64,000 nucleotides of DNA, taken from NCBI GenBank assembly GCA_026168455.1, contig CM047425.1, positions 91,639,580 through 91,703,579 of the forward strand, written 5' to 3'. This document shows, piece after piece, positions 11,301-23,267 of this stretch; the stretch's first letter is position 1, and each line of letters begins with the position of its first letter. A program made the position numbers and the translations under genes. The DNA is from Theocolax elegans (Eukaryota > Arthropoda > Insecta > Hymenoptera > Cerocephalidae). The notes under the pieces were generated by a model, which saw only the letters and a program-made list of their open reading frames with translations, was not told the origin of the DNA and did not search any database.

Positions 11301-14300
11301 ACGTGTATCACGATTAAATCTTCTGTCTGCAAAAAATAATAACTTTTCTCGGCCCGTGTCTTTTAAATCAACCTGATAATTTAAATGTCACTTGATATTT
11401 ATTTTATGTACTACTTGATCATTCCAAGTCAGTCTGAAACAGCATAATGATCAATCAGAAAATTCACCTATACGAATGATATCCGATATACATATGTATA
11501 TATATATATATATATGCATGTGTGCGTATGTATATATGTATGTATGTATATACATTCCTTCACCTAAGAATATATATTTCTCCAAGAAATTTAATGAAGC
11601 TATACCTGACACTTACGCAGATAATTAAATGCTCCTCTCGAAAGCATTTACGATTCGAAACAAGACGAGAAGTTGAGTATATAAAATAAAAAAGGTCGCA
11701 AAACTTATGTGCAAAACAAAGTCTAGCATTGCCACTTCGCGAAGTCTCGAGGTTGCGCGCACGCGTGCGAGAGAGGCAGAAAGAGAGATGAATAAAAAAA
11801 GAGAGTACGAAAGTAAGACGAGCCGAGTAGAAAGAGAGAGAGAGAGATGAGTAGGGGAAAGAAGCCGGACCGGTAGCCGTTTTATTCACGCGAGCCCGTA
11901 TACCCTTGGTCGTTTATCTCGTTTATTTTTCCAGCGATTTTCGGGCGGGACTAAAGACGAGAAGCCGCGAGCGGGTGCGCATAAACTGCCTCGGATTCAA
12001 GGCGAAGACGCCGGGTACCGACACTCGATCGTCCCCTTAGGAGAGCCGTCCATTGTACTGTCCTTTATTCCACGGCGGTGGGGTTCTTTGAATTCACGGC
12101 GGCCCACCTTGATCTGCTCCGACAAAAATTCCGCCTCGTATTTGCATTTTAGATTTGTTCGGGATCTCTACCGCAACGACTCGTTGCTCTCCTTCGCTAA
12201 ATAATCCGCGCGATCTCGTTTCCGCGCGCCCGCGCTCCCGAGCACCCGTGTGCTTTGCCGTATAGCTGCGATGCAGTCGCGCGGGTCCGCGCGCTCACTC
12301 GCGTTGTTATCTCGAAATATCGCAGTGCGTGCGTTCTCGCGTAATGAACCCGAATATGGGGTAAGCGGGAACCCTTTCATCTTCGCCCTGGGTTTTATGC
12401 CGTTTAAGGCCGATTGCTGGATCGTTGAGCGATTGTAAGCAAATAGAGAGAGGAGCGGCTTTTTCAATTGCCCACCCGAATCGAATCTTCTCTTCTCTTT
12501 CCCCTCTTTCTTTCCTTCCATACATCCGTCCTTCTAATTTTCTCGAATCGATTTCTTTTTTCACTTTACTTCCAATTCTTCGTTTTACGTTTTCTTTTTT
12601 TTTTTTTACTAATTTTACTAATTAATGGGGTTTTTGTAAGTGTAATCATGTCGATTTTGAGTTATTAAAATTAATGGAATTTTGCATAATTTATATATTT
12701 TTGTTTAATTGATTTTTCATAAGCAGATAGTTATAATGTTTTTCGAAATAAACGTACAAGAATTATTGAGCTTCGTGCAACACTACATTTTTAAAAAATA
12801 TTGAATAAAACTGCGCAAGTTAATGTACAAACGTGCCCGTAAATAAAAATGTAAAATACGCATTTAAAATTTCTAAACTACGTACGTGGACCGATTAATT
12901 CTGAGTTTAATCAGTATCCTTATCCTGTCACAATAAAAAATAAAAAGGTTTTCTGTACATGTCATCGTGAAAATATGTCGCATAAAATCTAGCCCGCAGG
13001 ATATTCGACTGGCATGTTACAGACTCGCCGTTGGATCTGTCAATGACGCTTCTGACGACCGGTCGGAGCTCCTACTACGAGATCGACGAGTACGAGTCGA
13101 CATCGGAGGAGTCATCCTCATCCGGACTGTCTCTCGCCGGGGATCATCTCGATTGCAGCATTCTGACGACGATCAAGCGAGGCGAGCGAGTCCTCCTGCC
13201 CTGTGAGGTTTGTGGCAAGTCCTTCGACCGGCCCTCGCTCCTCAAGCGACATATGAGGACGCACACCGGTACGTCTATCGCCCGATCTCCTTTCCCAGAT
13301 GTATGCAAGACTCGTTCGCGCCGTCAAACAGGTCGTTCTTTTTTTTTCTCTTTTTTTTTTGTTTCCTTGGTCGTGTTATCGGTGTTGCCGCCGATTCGAA
13401 AAACCGATATTATCGAAGAGACGCGGCGACAGCCGCCGGATTATGATCCCTCCGATGGAATTCCGTGGATTAGCATTATTATAAATTATCTAAAATTAGT
13501 CTTTCGTTATTTATTTATTTATTTAAAATAATTTGACAATCGTTAAATATTGCAAAACAATTTCGCAACAAACATTACGAGAAGTACTTAAGGGGTGGCT
13601 AAAGCAAAAAATAACATATATTACTTTCTTTATAACTATTGTAAAATCGATTAAAATAAAAAAACGAATAGTAGAGCGCCATAGAGCTCGATTCATTCAA
13701 CATTTTCTGTTGATGATCAAGTCAATTATATAAATATTTATACCAAAAACTTTGAAATAAGAAGGCTTGTTTACGCGCTCAAATCTAACCTCAAAACGAC
13801 TGTTGTTTAGTAATTATTAAATTACTTTATATTATTACAATTATCATTTAAATAAATAGCCGAATATCCTAGCTATCAATATTATTTATTGATCTGTCAG
13901 AAACAGATATCAATTAGTTTTGCCGTTTTCATAAAAGCTTTGAAATACGAAGATGGTCAGATAATTAAAAGGGTGGCGGGGCTTAAGCCTTCCCTTATAA
14001 TTCATAGAAAATGATAAAAATTGTAATTAAGAAATGTTATTTTAATAAATAGCCTAGTTTTTAAATATACAAATGGATAATTTTCATCAAATCACGAAAG
14101 AAATTACATAAGATGTTTTATTGTCTTTGTAGTGGGCTTACGTGGTACGAATTTCATAAACTTCGTTTTTTTTTCCGTGAAACATTTCTTTAAGTACTCA
14201 GGCGGTAATAACATCGCAAACGAGAATGTTAAAAATGTTAAATCTAGCAACAAGTCATTAATGACTGGTGTATAACTTCGTGCGTAATAGGTTCAATGAC

Positions 14301-17300
14301 ACTAACTATACTATAACTTTATTTAAAAAAATTGAAAACACGTTTCTCGTCTTGCTTCAATCTTGAATTAATGTCCTTGACGTTTTCTTTATAAAGGAAA
14401 CGTTAACCGTTATAGACATTAAATATATATACATCAATAATATTACGAATTAAATAAGAAATTATATTCTTGTAATTGTAACAACCTTTTCTTGACTATA
14501 ATATTTATTATGCAGATTATAAACAAAAAGTATATGTTATAATTATGAATGATAATATATATATATTTTAAAATATAATGTATATACAGAATTTATGATT
14601 AAATGTAAAAAAATGGTATATAAAATGTACTGAAGATGTACCGTTAAACGAAAATTTCTGGCAAAAAATGATTATGCGTAACTTTCAATCTCGAATCGTA
14701 TGTAAAAATGGAGTGTGTAGTGAATGGTTAGCATAATTTGTTTTTCGCGCTTTAAAATTGCAGGGGAGAAACCTCACGTGTGCATGGTGTGCAACAAGGG
14801 CTTCTCAACTTCCAGTTCTCTCAATACGCATAAACGAATACACAGTGGAGAAAAACCCCATCAATGTCTTGTGTGCGGGAAAAAATTCACTGCTTCTTCT
14901 AATCTATACTACCATCGCATGACTCATATTAAGGTAAGTCGAAATTACTTTTTAGTTATTTTAAATCGCGGTAAATAATCTAACATTGAATCTCAAGTTG
15001 ATTACTAAATATATATAGATAGATACATAGATATAGATACAAAGAAAAATAGAACTATTTTGAAGTTTATCAAAAGTATAATATCGCTATATTGTAAGTA
15101 TATTTTCGTTCGTATCAACTTGCTATTTCGTCAGCTAAAAAACGTTACACTTTGTTACGTATGAAAAGGATAGAAGCGAGCAAAAAAAGGGTCGACGGCA
15201 TGCGAACCCACGTATGTTAGGACGCATCGTTGGATTATGTAACTCGTGCTATGGCCAGCAGCATAATGTCCGCGATGCTTAAAATCGCTTGCATTCATCT
15301 GCACTTTGTTTCGGTACTTGATTCTTTCTCATACATTTATTTCCACGTACGTGTGACAAATTATACTCGTTTATACGAAAATGTCTATTTTAAACTATAC
15401 TTAGTTTAAAATATCAATCATTCTGAAATTAAAGTTTATAAAATTGTTTCATTCAGTAAATAGCAACCAACAGAATTATGTAACTATACCGCGCCGTACT
15501 TGCATATCATAAAAATAAGGTATATTGTTTAATTATAGTGTTTACATTAGTATATATCTTTAATTTATTACAAATATATTAAGGTATATATAATAATAAT
15601 TTAATTTATAAAAATAATAAAATAAGTACTTGAATTACTATGATCATTGAAAAAATTAACATAATTTTAGCTTATATTTCATATATTTGTTTCATCACCA
15701 CACAAGTACGTATAGTAACATTAATACACATAATGATCATCTTCAAACAGCCAACAAATATTTGACGAATACATAATACATTATACAAATATCGCGGCGA
15801 ATGACATTAGAAATTGTTTTCGTCAAGAGCTTGTCTAATCTAAAATTGTATTATAGAAATTTAGTTGAATGGTACAAAGATATTAATCGAAAGATATTAT
15901 CACAAAATTTTTTATATACGATATAGAATATAGAATATTTATAAACGATATAGATGTTTTCTATTTCAAGTAAATCATTTTAAGACCGTAAATCATATAG
16001 GTGGATAGTAACATAAATATTTTTTAAGTTAATGCTCTTCCCTACGTTGTGAACTTGATTAATCATTATTAATTACGTAATAATAAATTTTGAAGTTCAC
16101 CATAAATAATACCAGTTTTAATAAATTATACATATAGGTATACATATATAGGTGTATATATATATATAAACCAAGGAAAAATTCAAGATTTTTTTTATGA
16201 AAGTTGATTAGAAATTTAACTTGGCTGATCAGAAAGTTGTACCTTTAATTAAAAATTTTCTGTTTAGATAAACAAGTTATCGTGCTTTTTACATTTTTTA
16301 TACTGAAAACAGCAGTGCAAAAGAATATAAGTATAAGTTGGAGTCTATTTAAGAGGGTGGAAATATATTAATTAGTAAGTTTATTTAACGATAATACAGT
16401 ATTTTACGCCAAAAGCCAACTACAGAGATATTAGATTATTGCAAAATTTAGCTTTCTACAAAGTTTTGAATGCATAATGCTAATGTACCTTTAAAATGTT
16501 TTCAAGGCGTTCCTTATTACATTTATTTGCAACTATTTCTTGTAATTTATTTCAATAGTGCCACTGTATTTTCAAATTTTAAAACGAAATTTTTCATTCG
16601 TTCATTTTTTAAACCGCCCAATAATTTTTAGCCGCAATCAATGCCCTGCAAACATAGACTTCCCTTATTGGTACAAATTATAAGACAGATTTTAATCATA
16701 ATCATAATAATAAATATACGTTAAAAATGTCCGTATAGTAATTTCTCTTATGTTTTACACCGATAAATTGGTTGTATTGTAACATCTCATTTTCACATTT
16801 TTCCTGGAAATTTCACTACGTTGTTCGAATACACACCTGTGCGTCGACATATCAGACTTCATTATCGTCCTGGGCATTTAAAAAAATTTTTTTTGTAAAA
16901 TGGGAGTTTCCGGATAGGGAGTCAGGCGGTAGCTTGAATAGCCTTTTAATAAGCATCTACACGGACGCGTGCACAAATTTTTCGGTACGCGTGCGCGCTC
17001 GTTCACTCGCTCGTTAAGTTACGCAGCTCGCGCGCGCAAAAAGAAATTCGCGACGTTTATTGCAAGGAGACGTGGAAGAGGGAGGGGTGGTACCGGCGCT
17101 CGTCAATTACCAGGCGTGCGCGTAAGCCTGGTAGAGAGTCCTGGTTGGAAAATAATAAGGCTAGAGTATATAGACTATAGGAGAAGGACGCGAGATCTTA
17201 CTCTCTTTTCTCTTTCACTCTCTCCCTCCCTCCCTCTTCTCCTGCACCCATCGCCCTCCTCCCCCTTCCGCCCCCCCTCTCTCTCTCTTTCTCGTGGTTT

Positions 17301-17656
17301 TTCTTTATCGGAACGGAAATCGTATGAGTTTTCTCTAATCCCTCGGAGTAATGATATCTCTCCTCAGGAGCCTCGAAGCCATATAGGCTGTTGCTGCTGC
17401 TGCTGCTGCTGCTCCTCTCCGCCATCAGCTACTGTAATTGGCCCATTACTCGCTACCGCTTGGAATGCAATCCAATTAGAGGGACAGAGAAAGAGAGCGT
17501 ATATATATATACGTGTGTGTATGTGTACGTGTGTATATATAACGCCGGAGGCTCTCGCGCGCACGCCCCTGAAACCTGCCCTGCATCCGAGAGATGCGGG
17601 TTTTATTTTGTTGAATCCCTTCCCGCTATATACTATATACGCATATACATATATAT

Positions 17657-17689
<33 letters not shown>

Positions 17690-20600
17690 CCATATACATA
17701 TATAATATATGTACCTCTTACAATCATTGTCCCACTGTGTAGTCCGGCGAGAAGCCTTTCGATGTTTCGAAAATTTGGCTCTCGGACTTTCGAACTAGAA
17801 GGAGTATGGATTATTCCTTTTCTATTTGTTTGGGGATCACGCAATGGTCATCTTTTCTTTAGTTTTCGGAATGTATAGGTAATTGTGGTTGCCTTGTGGC
17901 GAGGTATCGTGAATGTATTTTTACAAATTCATTTCGGCTCTTTGATATTTATTTAACCAATATATACTTACAATTAGATTGCAGATACGTTTGTAAATTG
18001 TACTTATTTTTTGGTGATAAATTGTCAAAAGATATGTAACCGATTTTATAAACGAGCAAAATATATAGTATAGTTTAGTAAAATATAAACAAGATACTAA
18101 TTAATAACATATTTTACACATTGGTATTACGGAAGTACTTCATAAATGTATTTGTTATAAATAATATATTCGTTTTATTATTTAGATTTTTTTTTGTAAA
18201 ATTTTCAAATTCCTATTATCAGTATCATTACATTTACTTATTATTTCCTCGAAAAGATGGCTTAAACGAATGCGATAATCGCTGTACATTCACTATTTTA
18301 CAATAAGCTAAATCTTTGAAAATAAGCCTATTAATTTTTATATATTACAAAGAAGATAATGAGTGTATTTTTGTCGGCAAAACTTGTACTACTTTGAAGT
18401 AAAACAACAAAAAAAAAAGATTATTTTAAAGACCACGCATACTGTTAATAATTATCATCGAATATTTCGATTCCGCGGTTAAGATAAAGTACAAAACTAA
18501 TGTGTTCAGCTGCAAATAAATAGATAATTACTTCGTGTGCCGTATTTAAAAGACGTTCGGCAATAGCAAGTAACTTGAAATTTTCTCTAATTTATACACG
18601 TAATATGCCTTCTCTTAAAGGAAGCTGTAAAATATTTTCTAAAATGCGAAACAAATTTTTTTTTCGGCCGTTCTTTAAAAATGTATACGCACCGTACATT
18701 ATAATTATACAGTGCAGAGAAAAAACAAAGACGCTGACCTTCTTTCTGTCTCATAAATTGAATAGCAATATATAGAACGTGCTCTATTTCTAAGTATAGT
18801 CTCGTACAAAACGAAGCGAATGAATGGTTCAATTAGGATTTTGCTAGATTCTTTCTATATGATAGAGAAATACTGTAATAACACATAGTTACACATTCAG
18901 GTGTAAATAATAAATGTAATATACGTAAAGTACGAACTGTAAGAGAGCGAAGAATCACTAATAGAGTTAAGACCGACTGCTAGTAAGTATGAAGAAATAA
19001 TTGCTGTTTTCAACTAAATACAGTGATTTTTCGCTCTTTTAAATATTATTAAACGAGTATTACAACAATTTTTGATTAAACGTTCACAATTTTTAATAGA
19101 AGATTTTAAAATGAATTTTAAGAATTTTACGATACGCCATATAAGCAATGAAATGTTGTAACGTAACTCACTCGTCAATTTATAAGTGAAAATTCAATGT
19201 TACCGTACCAAGTGTAAGCGCGAAATTCCCTCTCGGGGTTGACGCCGTTGGTCTCGTTAGCCAAGTCGATGTTCTCATTCCGATCCGGTTGATTCGCGTG
19301 TATTGGTGTAATAAAGAAATCAAAATCGGTAATGGAATTGCCGGCGCGGCGCTTCGGGAATTTATTGGTCCGCGCCGCCGCAATTATTCCAAATGAATCT
19401 TGGAGCCGCGCGTATAACCGGGGGCTCGCAGAGTTGCCTCGAAAAGCGACCAAACCGCTCTCCCTCCCTCCTCCCACCCCCTTTCTCCCTCACTCTCTCT
19501 CGCTCGCTCTCTCTCTTTCTATTTCTCCTTTGGGTATAGGTATGTGTAGCGGCAGGTGCATCGCGCGCGCACGCGGATTATGCTCGCCACGTCCCGCGTA
19601 TATCTTGTCGCTGCGGCATGTACGCGTCCGAAACGACTATCTCGTAAAATCCTGGCGCGCTTCCTTGGTTTTGCGCGAGAATGAGGGATGAAACGAAACC
19701 TCGTGGAAACTGATTATTTTCTCAAATGGAATTTACTTTGGTAATGGAGCCTCTTGTTACGAAGGTTTATGATCCGCGATATTGAAATTCATCTATTACA
19801 GTGATTTAAGTTTTTTTCGAAGTTTGATATTTAAATTATTACATGAAATTTCATCTAATCAGGTATCATCTGAAAAAAGTACTTAATATAGTTGAATATG
19901 ATTCTCTTCTTGAAATAGTATCTGCTCCCTATTATATAATTGTACCTTAAAAATCCATACGAATTTTTAAATAATATAATACATATGTATAAATATTAGG
20001 ATTAAAATGAAATAAAATGTTTTTATCGTTTATAAATTATAACGATATTCATTTATTAAATGAAAATTAATATTCAATGTTATATAATTCAAATAAATAC
20101 TGTAACAAAATTAAATTTTCATACAGATACACGTATAATCTCATTTTTAGAAAAATGAACAAATATTTACTATTGAACATTTTATTCTTTTTTATGCATA
20201 TAAGTAGTTTTATTAAAAAATATTTTTAATTATTTTACATATTTTTATATATTTTTGTACATGATAAAATTTGTTAATTAAACATAAATAGAAGCACTAT
20301 ATATTATAGAATGACTTATGAAATATTTGCAATAAAGTTAAAATACTTAATGAGTATAATAATTGTACGTTTTTCGGTAGAATTTTAAATGAATATATCC
20401 GGACATAGATATATCATTATTACAATCGTATTGGTGTCTAGTTTAGTCTAATAAATTGAAAGTATATATTTCAATAAAGCATTTACATATTAACATAACT
20501 AATACATAAACTATTTGATAATACTTTATTATCAATGCATTAACGGAAGAAAAAATTATTTTTATATATTTATAAATCTTTTTTTAATTCTCGTAGAATG

Positions 20601-22386
20601 TTATTCTTCATCGTTTCAAATGTATAACAACCATTTTTTTATTATCATACTACACTCTTTTGTGTATTGTTTTATTATGTAACATTTTAAATTATCATAA
20701 ATATATATTTAAAATGAATCTAAATTATCAACGGTTGAACACAATTCATGATACTTGCATGAATAACTGTTTAGCTAAATATCACTTTTGATATACACTT
20801 ATAAAATTAATTTCATACATAAACTTAAGGATATAATGTCATTAGAAATTATTTTAAATGTAATAAATAATTATATAGTTTTGCATTGAAAGATAAATTC
20901 ATTTGACGTTAAATTATAGGGTTGAAGAAAAATATATAAATTTATAACATTCATCGAATGTATCGCTACGTTTTTGTATTCTTATATCTATATGATTTGG
21001 CAAGTATGTAGAATAAGACGATCTACTTTTTTTATTAATGGCTTGAAAATTATCGTATTTATGAGATTTTCTATCAAATTCTACATTGTTCTTAATTTTA
21101 ATTTTAATAAAAAGATTCAGTTTGTACTAGATACGCGATAAAATTCCTTAAATAGAATATATTATCTACATATGCGACTTTTAAGATGAACGAACCACGC
21201 TACATAAATTTTTGTAGTATAAATCTATATATATATATACATATACGTATATATATATATATATGTATTGAATAAATTGTGATTTACAATATATATAATC
21301 TTTTAGTTAACAATATCAGCAATATGTAACGCATTAAAATATCTAACATTTTTAACGAAAATCATCGTTAACGTTAAAAGGGTGTGGATGCAATGGTACC
21401 TATTTTTCAAGATTAAAATTTCACCGCGCTACGAATTTTTCTACGACATTGTCAAGCTACCTCTACAATAGTTTATTTAAAGTATAATTTTTCGATCATC
21501 AAATCTTTAAATAAGTAATATAAGGATATTAATTTTTATAAAGATCATTAACAAATAAAACTCTAAGTTTTATACTATACACAATTTTGATGTATCTAAT
21601 GAATTCATAGCAATAATCAGAGAAGCAACGAGAATAAAGCAATACATTCAATTTCGTAAGGATTTCTACTAGATTTAAAAAGTTTAAAATGTATCCTCTT
21701 GATCTTACAAGCTTCTAAGCAGTCTACATTATACGCAATCTACAATTTTTCTAATAAATTCTCAAATTTTATATACATATACACAGGTCACTTGAATATC
21801 AATAAATAAAATAAGACTATTCTTTATTTGCACTAGAAGGAGTCAATTTGACTGAAATATATAGATACTTAGAAATAGTTGTATTATTTCAAGTTTTAAA
21901 TCTAATCAACGAGACTTTTCTGAATGATTTTAATTTATGCGTGTGACTGAGATTAACTTTAAATGCTGCGATTATTCACATTATATCACAAGATGAACTA
22001 AATGATAATTATATATATAGAGTTATTTATACATTCTTTCCACAGTGTCGGTAAAGTAGCGTACCCGATATCCACACCCCTTAAAATGTAAACGCGATTA
22101 CAAACAAAACTGATTTGTGGTGACAAACGAATGAATTAAGAGCCGCATTGATGGACAAAAATTCTGTTCGCAGGAGAAACCACACAAGTGCTCACAATGT
22201 TCAAAGTCATTCCCAACGCCAGGCGATCTCAAGAGCCACATGTACGTCCACAACGGGCTCTGGCCGTTCAGGTGCAACGTATGTAGTCGCGGTTTTAGTA
22301 AGCCAACCAATTTAAAAAACCACATGCTTCTTCATCTTGGTCGTTGTTCCAGCAAGAAATTCGTCAAATCTGCACCAGACACGTGA
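8082..22386 (+). CDS. PRDM-family PR/SET-domain zinc-finger transcription factor (spliced, 6 coding exons)
   Basis: Coding exons: 8082-8318, 10747-10888, 10981-11136, 13023-13268, 14764-14933, 22174-22386 (1164 nt, 387 aa). All junctions are GT-AG and all phases match. The PR domain spans about residues 47-165, with IPAG at 51-54, the family signature NWIRFLR at 103-109 and [13 protein letters not shown] at 135-147. A PLDLS sequence (181-185) matches the consensus by which CtBP co-repressor is recruited. Five C2H2 fingers follow in tandem (Cys239-His259, Cys267-His287, Cys295-His315, Cys323-His343, Cys351-His371) with TGEKP-type linkers, then a 16-residue basic tail. PRDM proteins are nuclear DNA-binding regulators, usually repressors that recruit chromatin enzymes; most PR domains have little or no methyltransferase activity. 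Subfamily is unresolved: the PR segment recalls PRDM13, but the five-finger layout differs from what I know of it and the fingers do not match Blimp-1. Start at 8082 is preferred on context. Confidence 0.93.
8355..8384 (+). repeat. (GCTTTT)n hexamer tandem repeat at start of intron 1
   Basis: Five near-perfect copies of a six-base unit begin 36 bases after the exon 1 donor. They read as Ala-Phe or poly-Leu in open frames but lie in the intron. Confidence 0.85.
9469..9985. mobile_element. Possible small inverted-repeat element in PRDM intron 1
   Basis: Ends of about 20-24 bases are reverse complements with three mismatches, around 515 bp of AT-rich sequence without an ORF. A target duplication was not evident, so this is only a candidate. 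Confidence 0.35.
10064..10121 (+). repeat. Short interspersed repeat, copy 1 (partner at 40477-40534)
   Basis: Contains TTCGCGGGAATAAACG followed by TTTACTCCCTTAGTGTATAA. The same pair of words with the same spacing and orientation occurs at 40477-40534 inside the other large gene. Confidence 0.65.
10747..10888 (+). CDS. PRDM gene, coding exon 2
   Basis: Follows acceptor TTTTATAG and encodes residues 80-126 plus one base. It holds the central PR-domain signature [10 protein letters not shown] (102-111) and a His/Asn-rich loop before it (HNNYNHNKR, 92-100). Ends at GTACGT. Its minus strand is open but only as a shadow. Confidence 0.92.
10981..11136 (+). CDS. PRDM gene, coding exon 3
   Basis: A short 92-base intron separates it from exon 2. 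It encodes residues 127-178 plus one base: the C-terminal PR-domain strands ([13 protein letters not shown]) and a post-domain helix-like segment with two Cys ([17 protein letters not shown]). Acceptor TTTTTACAG, donor GTGAGT. Confidence 0.92.
11137..13022 (+). other. PRDM intron 3 with CG-dense island
   Basis: Bases about 11700-12330 are CG-dense and GC-rich within an AT-rich intron. They include purine tracts (GAGAGAGAGA near 11840) and pyrimidine tracts (12480-12530). Open frames here (for example minus 12168-12521) have repetitive composition, no splice context and no family signature. A regulatory island or internal promoter is possible. Confidence 0.5.
13023..13268 (+). CDS. PRDM gene, coding exon 4 (PLDLS motif and finger 1)
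   Basis: Encodes residues 179-260 plus one base. The first codon is completed by the G from exon 3 (Asp179), giving DDSPLDLS. An acidic, serine-rich linker follows ([17 protein letters not shown], 199-215), then finger 1 ([21 protein letters not shown]). Donor GTACGT interrupts the linker after HT. The frame stays open to 13531 by chance. Confidence 0.92.
13269..14763 (+). other. PRDM intron 4
   Basis: AT-rich and without coding signal once the spurious continuation of exon 4 is set aside. No repeat copy was matched elsewhere in the window. Confidence 0.6.
14764..14933 (+). CDS. PRDM gene, coding exon 5 (fingers 2 and 3)
   Basis: Begins two bases into a Gly codon (G|GG) after ATTGCAG and ends in phase 0 at AAG|GTAAGT. 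Fingers 2 and 3 are complete: [21 protein letters not shown] and [21 protein letters not shown], joined by SGEKPHQ. Confidence 0.95.
17391..17414 (+). repeat. (CTG)n trinucleotide repeat
   Basis: Seven CTG-type units in an intronic CG-dense island. They create poly-Leu or poly-Gln stretches in open frames that are not supported as exons. Confidence 0.85.
17659..17687 (+). repeat. (GA)n microsatellite in PRDM intron 5
   Basis: An uninterrupted AG run of about 14 units, next to TA-rich dinucleotide blocks at 17500-17710. Confidence 0.9.
22174..22386 (+). CDS. PRDM gene, terminal coding exon 6 (fingers 4 and 5)
   Basis: Starts in phase 0 after GTTCGCAG with EKPHKC. Finger 4 is [21 protein letters not shown] and finger 5 is [21 protein letters not shown], joined by the less usual linker NGLWPFR. 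The protein ends 16 residues later with a basic tail ([15 protein letters not shown]) and TGA at 22384-22386. Confidence 0.95.
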   Translation, partial: EKPHKCSQCSKSFPTPGDLKSHMYVHNGLWPFRCNVCSRGFSKPTNLKNHMLLHLGRCSSKKFVKSAPDT

Positions 22387-23123
22387 ACGACTTTTTTACC
22401 CTTTTGAAATGTCTTTCCTTCGCTTTAAATAATTGCAATCGATCAGTCCATTTTTTTTTGGTTTTTTTAAATCATTCATCATTCGAGTTACGAATGTGTG
22501 ATAATCGCTGTAGTCTCGCGTTTACTACGTATGTATAATCTATTGAGTTGTCTAACGTTATTTTTTTTTTTAAATTTTATTATTTAGATCCGATTGTGGA
22601 AGCGCACTTATAATACTATAACGTCACGACGTTATAATATTATAACGAGTTTTTAGAACAATAGACATTGTCATCGTTTACATAGTGGTACACGTTTTTT
22701 CTTTAATTTCTTTTTACTTTTTAATTATAAAAGTGTAGTTTTTACTCTTCTGTGCCTTATTAAGTATAGTACAACTTATATTCCCCGCAAAAATTATTGT
22801 TTATCAAAAATGTATACAAAAAGAAAAATACTTGTACACGTAAACTGTATTCCTGATATAATATATATACGTACAGAGAAATTTAATTGTGACGACTCGT
22901 GACATGACGACCTAAAGCTTTCGAGAGGAATTACAGTTTACGATATAACTAATCAGAGAAGATTAATAAAACGCAATAATCGTACGATTTTCGTTTGTAA
23001 ATAATTCTGTTAAACAGAATACAATTTGGAAATGTTCAAATTGCATTTTCCATGTACATTTCAATAATTTTCATTTTTTTTCGAGCTAATAAATTACCTA
23101 TAAGAATTATCACGTTGCTCTTA
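22387..23123. other. Tail-to-tail intergenic region with facing 3' UTRs
   Basis: The stop codons of the + strand PRDM gene and the - strand peptidase gene are 737 bp apart. AATAAA on the + strand occurs at 22965-22970, only about 150 bp from the peptidase stop. On the - strand AATAAA (TTTATT at 22577-22582) lies well inside the PRDM 3' side. If both signals are used, the transcripts overlap in antisense over about 400 bp. A GACGTTATAATATTATAACG palindrome occurs at about 22628-22647. Confidence 0.5.
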
Positions 23124-23267
23124 CTAAATCCCGGATCCACCGCTGCTTAAGCCAGCTTTCGAGTCAACAGGCAATTGCTTCAAAAAACAATCGTCCAGGA
23201 ATTGAGCCATCGACAAGTAAAGATGCTCCTTCACGCCAAATAAACTGTGAGTAACATCAGGATATAC
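23124..23267 (-). CDS. Peptidase gene, terminal coding exon 16 (catalytic His)
   Basis: [20 protein letters not shown] carries His833 of the triad. The protein ends with a short Gly/Ser tail (GLSSGGSGI) and TAG. Confidence 0.95.
   Translation of the reverse strand, partial: VYPDVTHSLFGVKEHLYLSMAQFLDDCFLKQLPVDSKAGLSSGGSGI

Larger units (their letters stand above)
14934..22173 (+). other. PRDM intron 5 (7.2 kb) with two CG-dense islands
   Basis: Mostly AT-rich. Two islands stand out: about 16960-17640 and about 19200-19700, each with dense CG dinucleotides, pyrimidine or GA tracts and open frames of low-complexity composition. They look like regulatory modules or internal promoters rather than exons, because no frame there has a domain, and fingers 3 and 4 join directly in phase 0 across the intron. 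Confidence 0.5.

Noticed and set aside
13269..13531. Continuation of the finger 1 exon as an open frame to 13531
   Set aside because: The linker HTGEKP is restored only by splicing at GTACGT (13269) to 14764. The continuation is intronic and low-complexity.
16969..17742. 257-codon + strand ORF
   Set aside because: Composition is driven by CT, CTG and GA tracts. It lies in an intron whose flanking exons already join in phase, and shows no family signature.
19332..19691. 119-codon ORF in a CG-dense island
   Set aside because: Open on both strands because of GC content, with Ser/Leu-rich repeats and no splice context.
22098..22325. Minus-strand 75-codon ORF
   Set aside because: Antisense shadow of the terminal zinc-finger exon.
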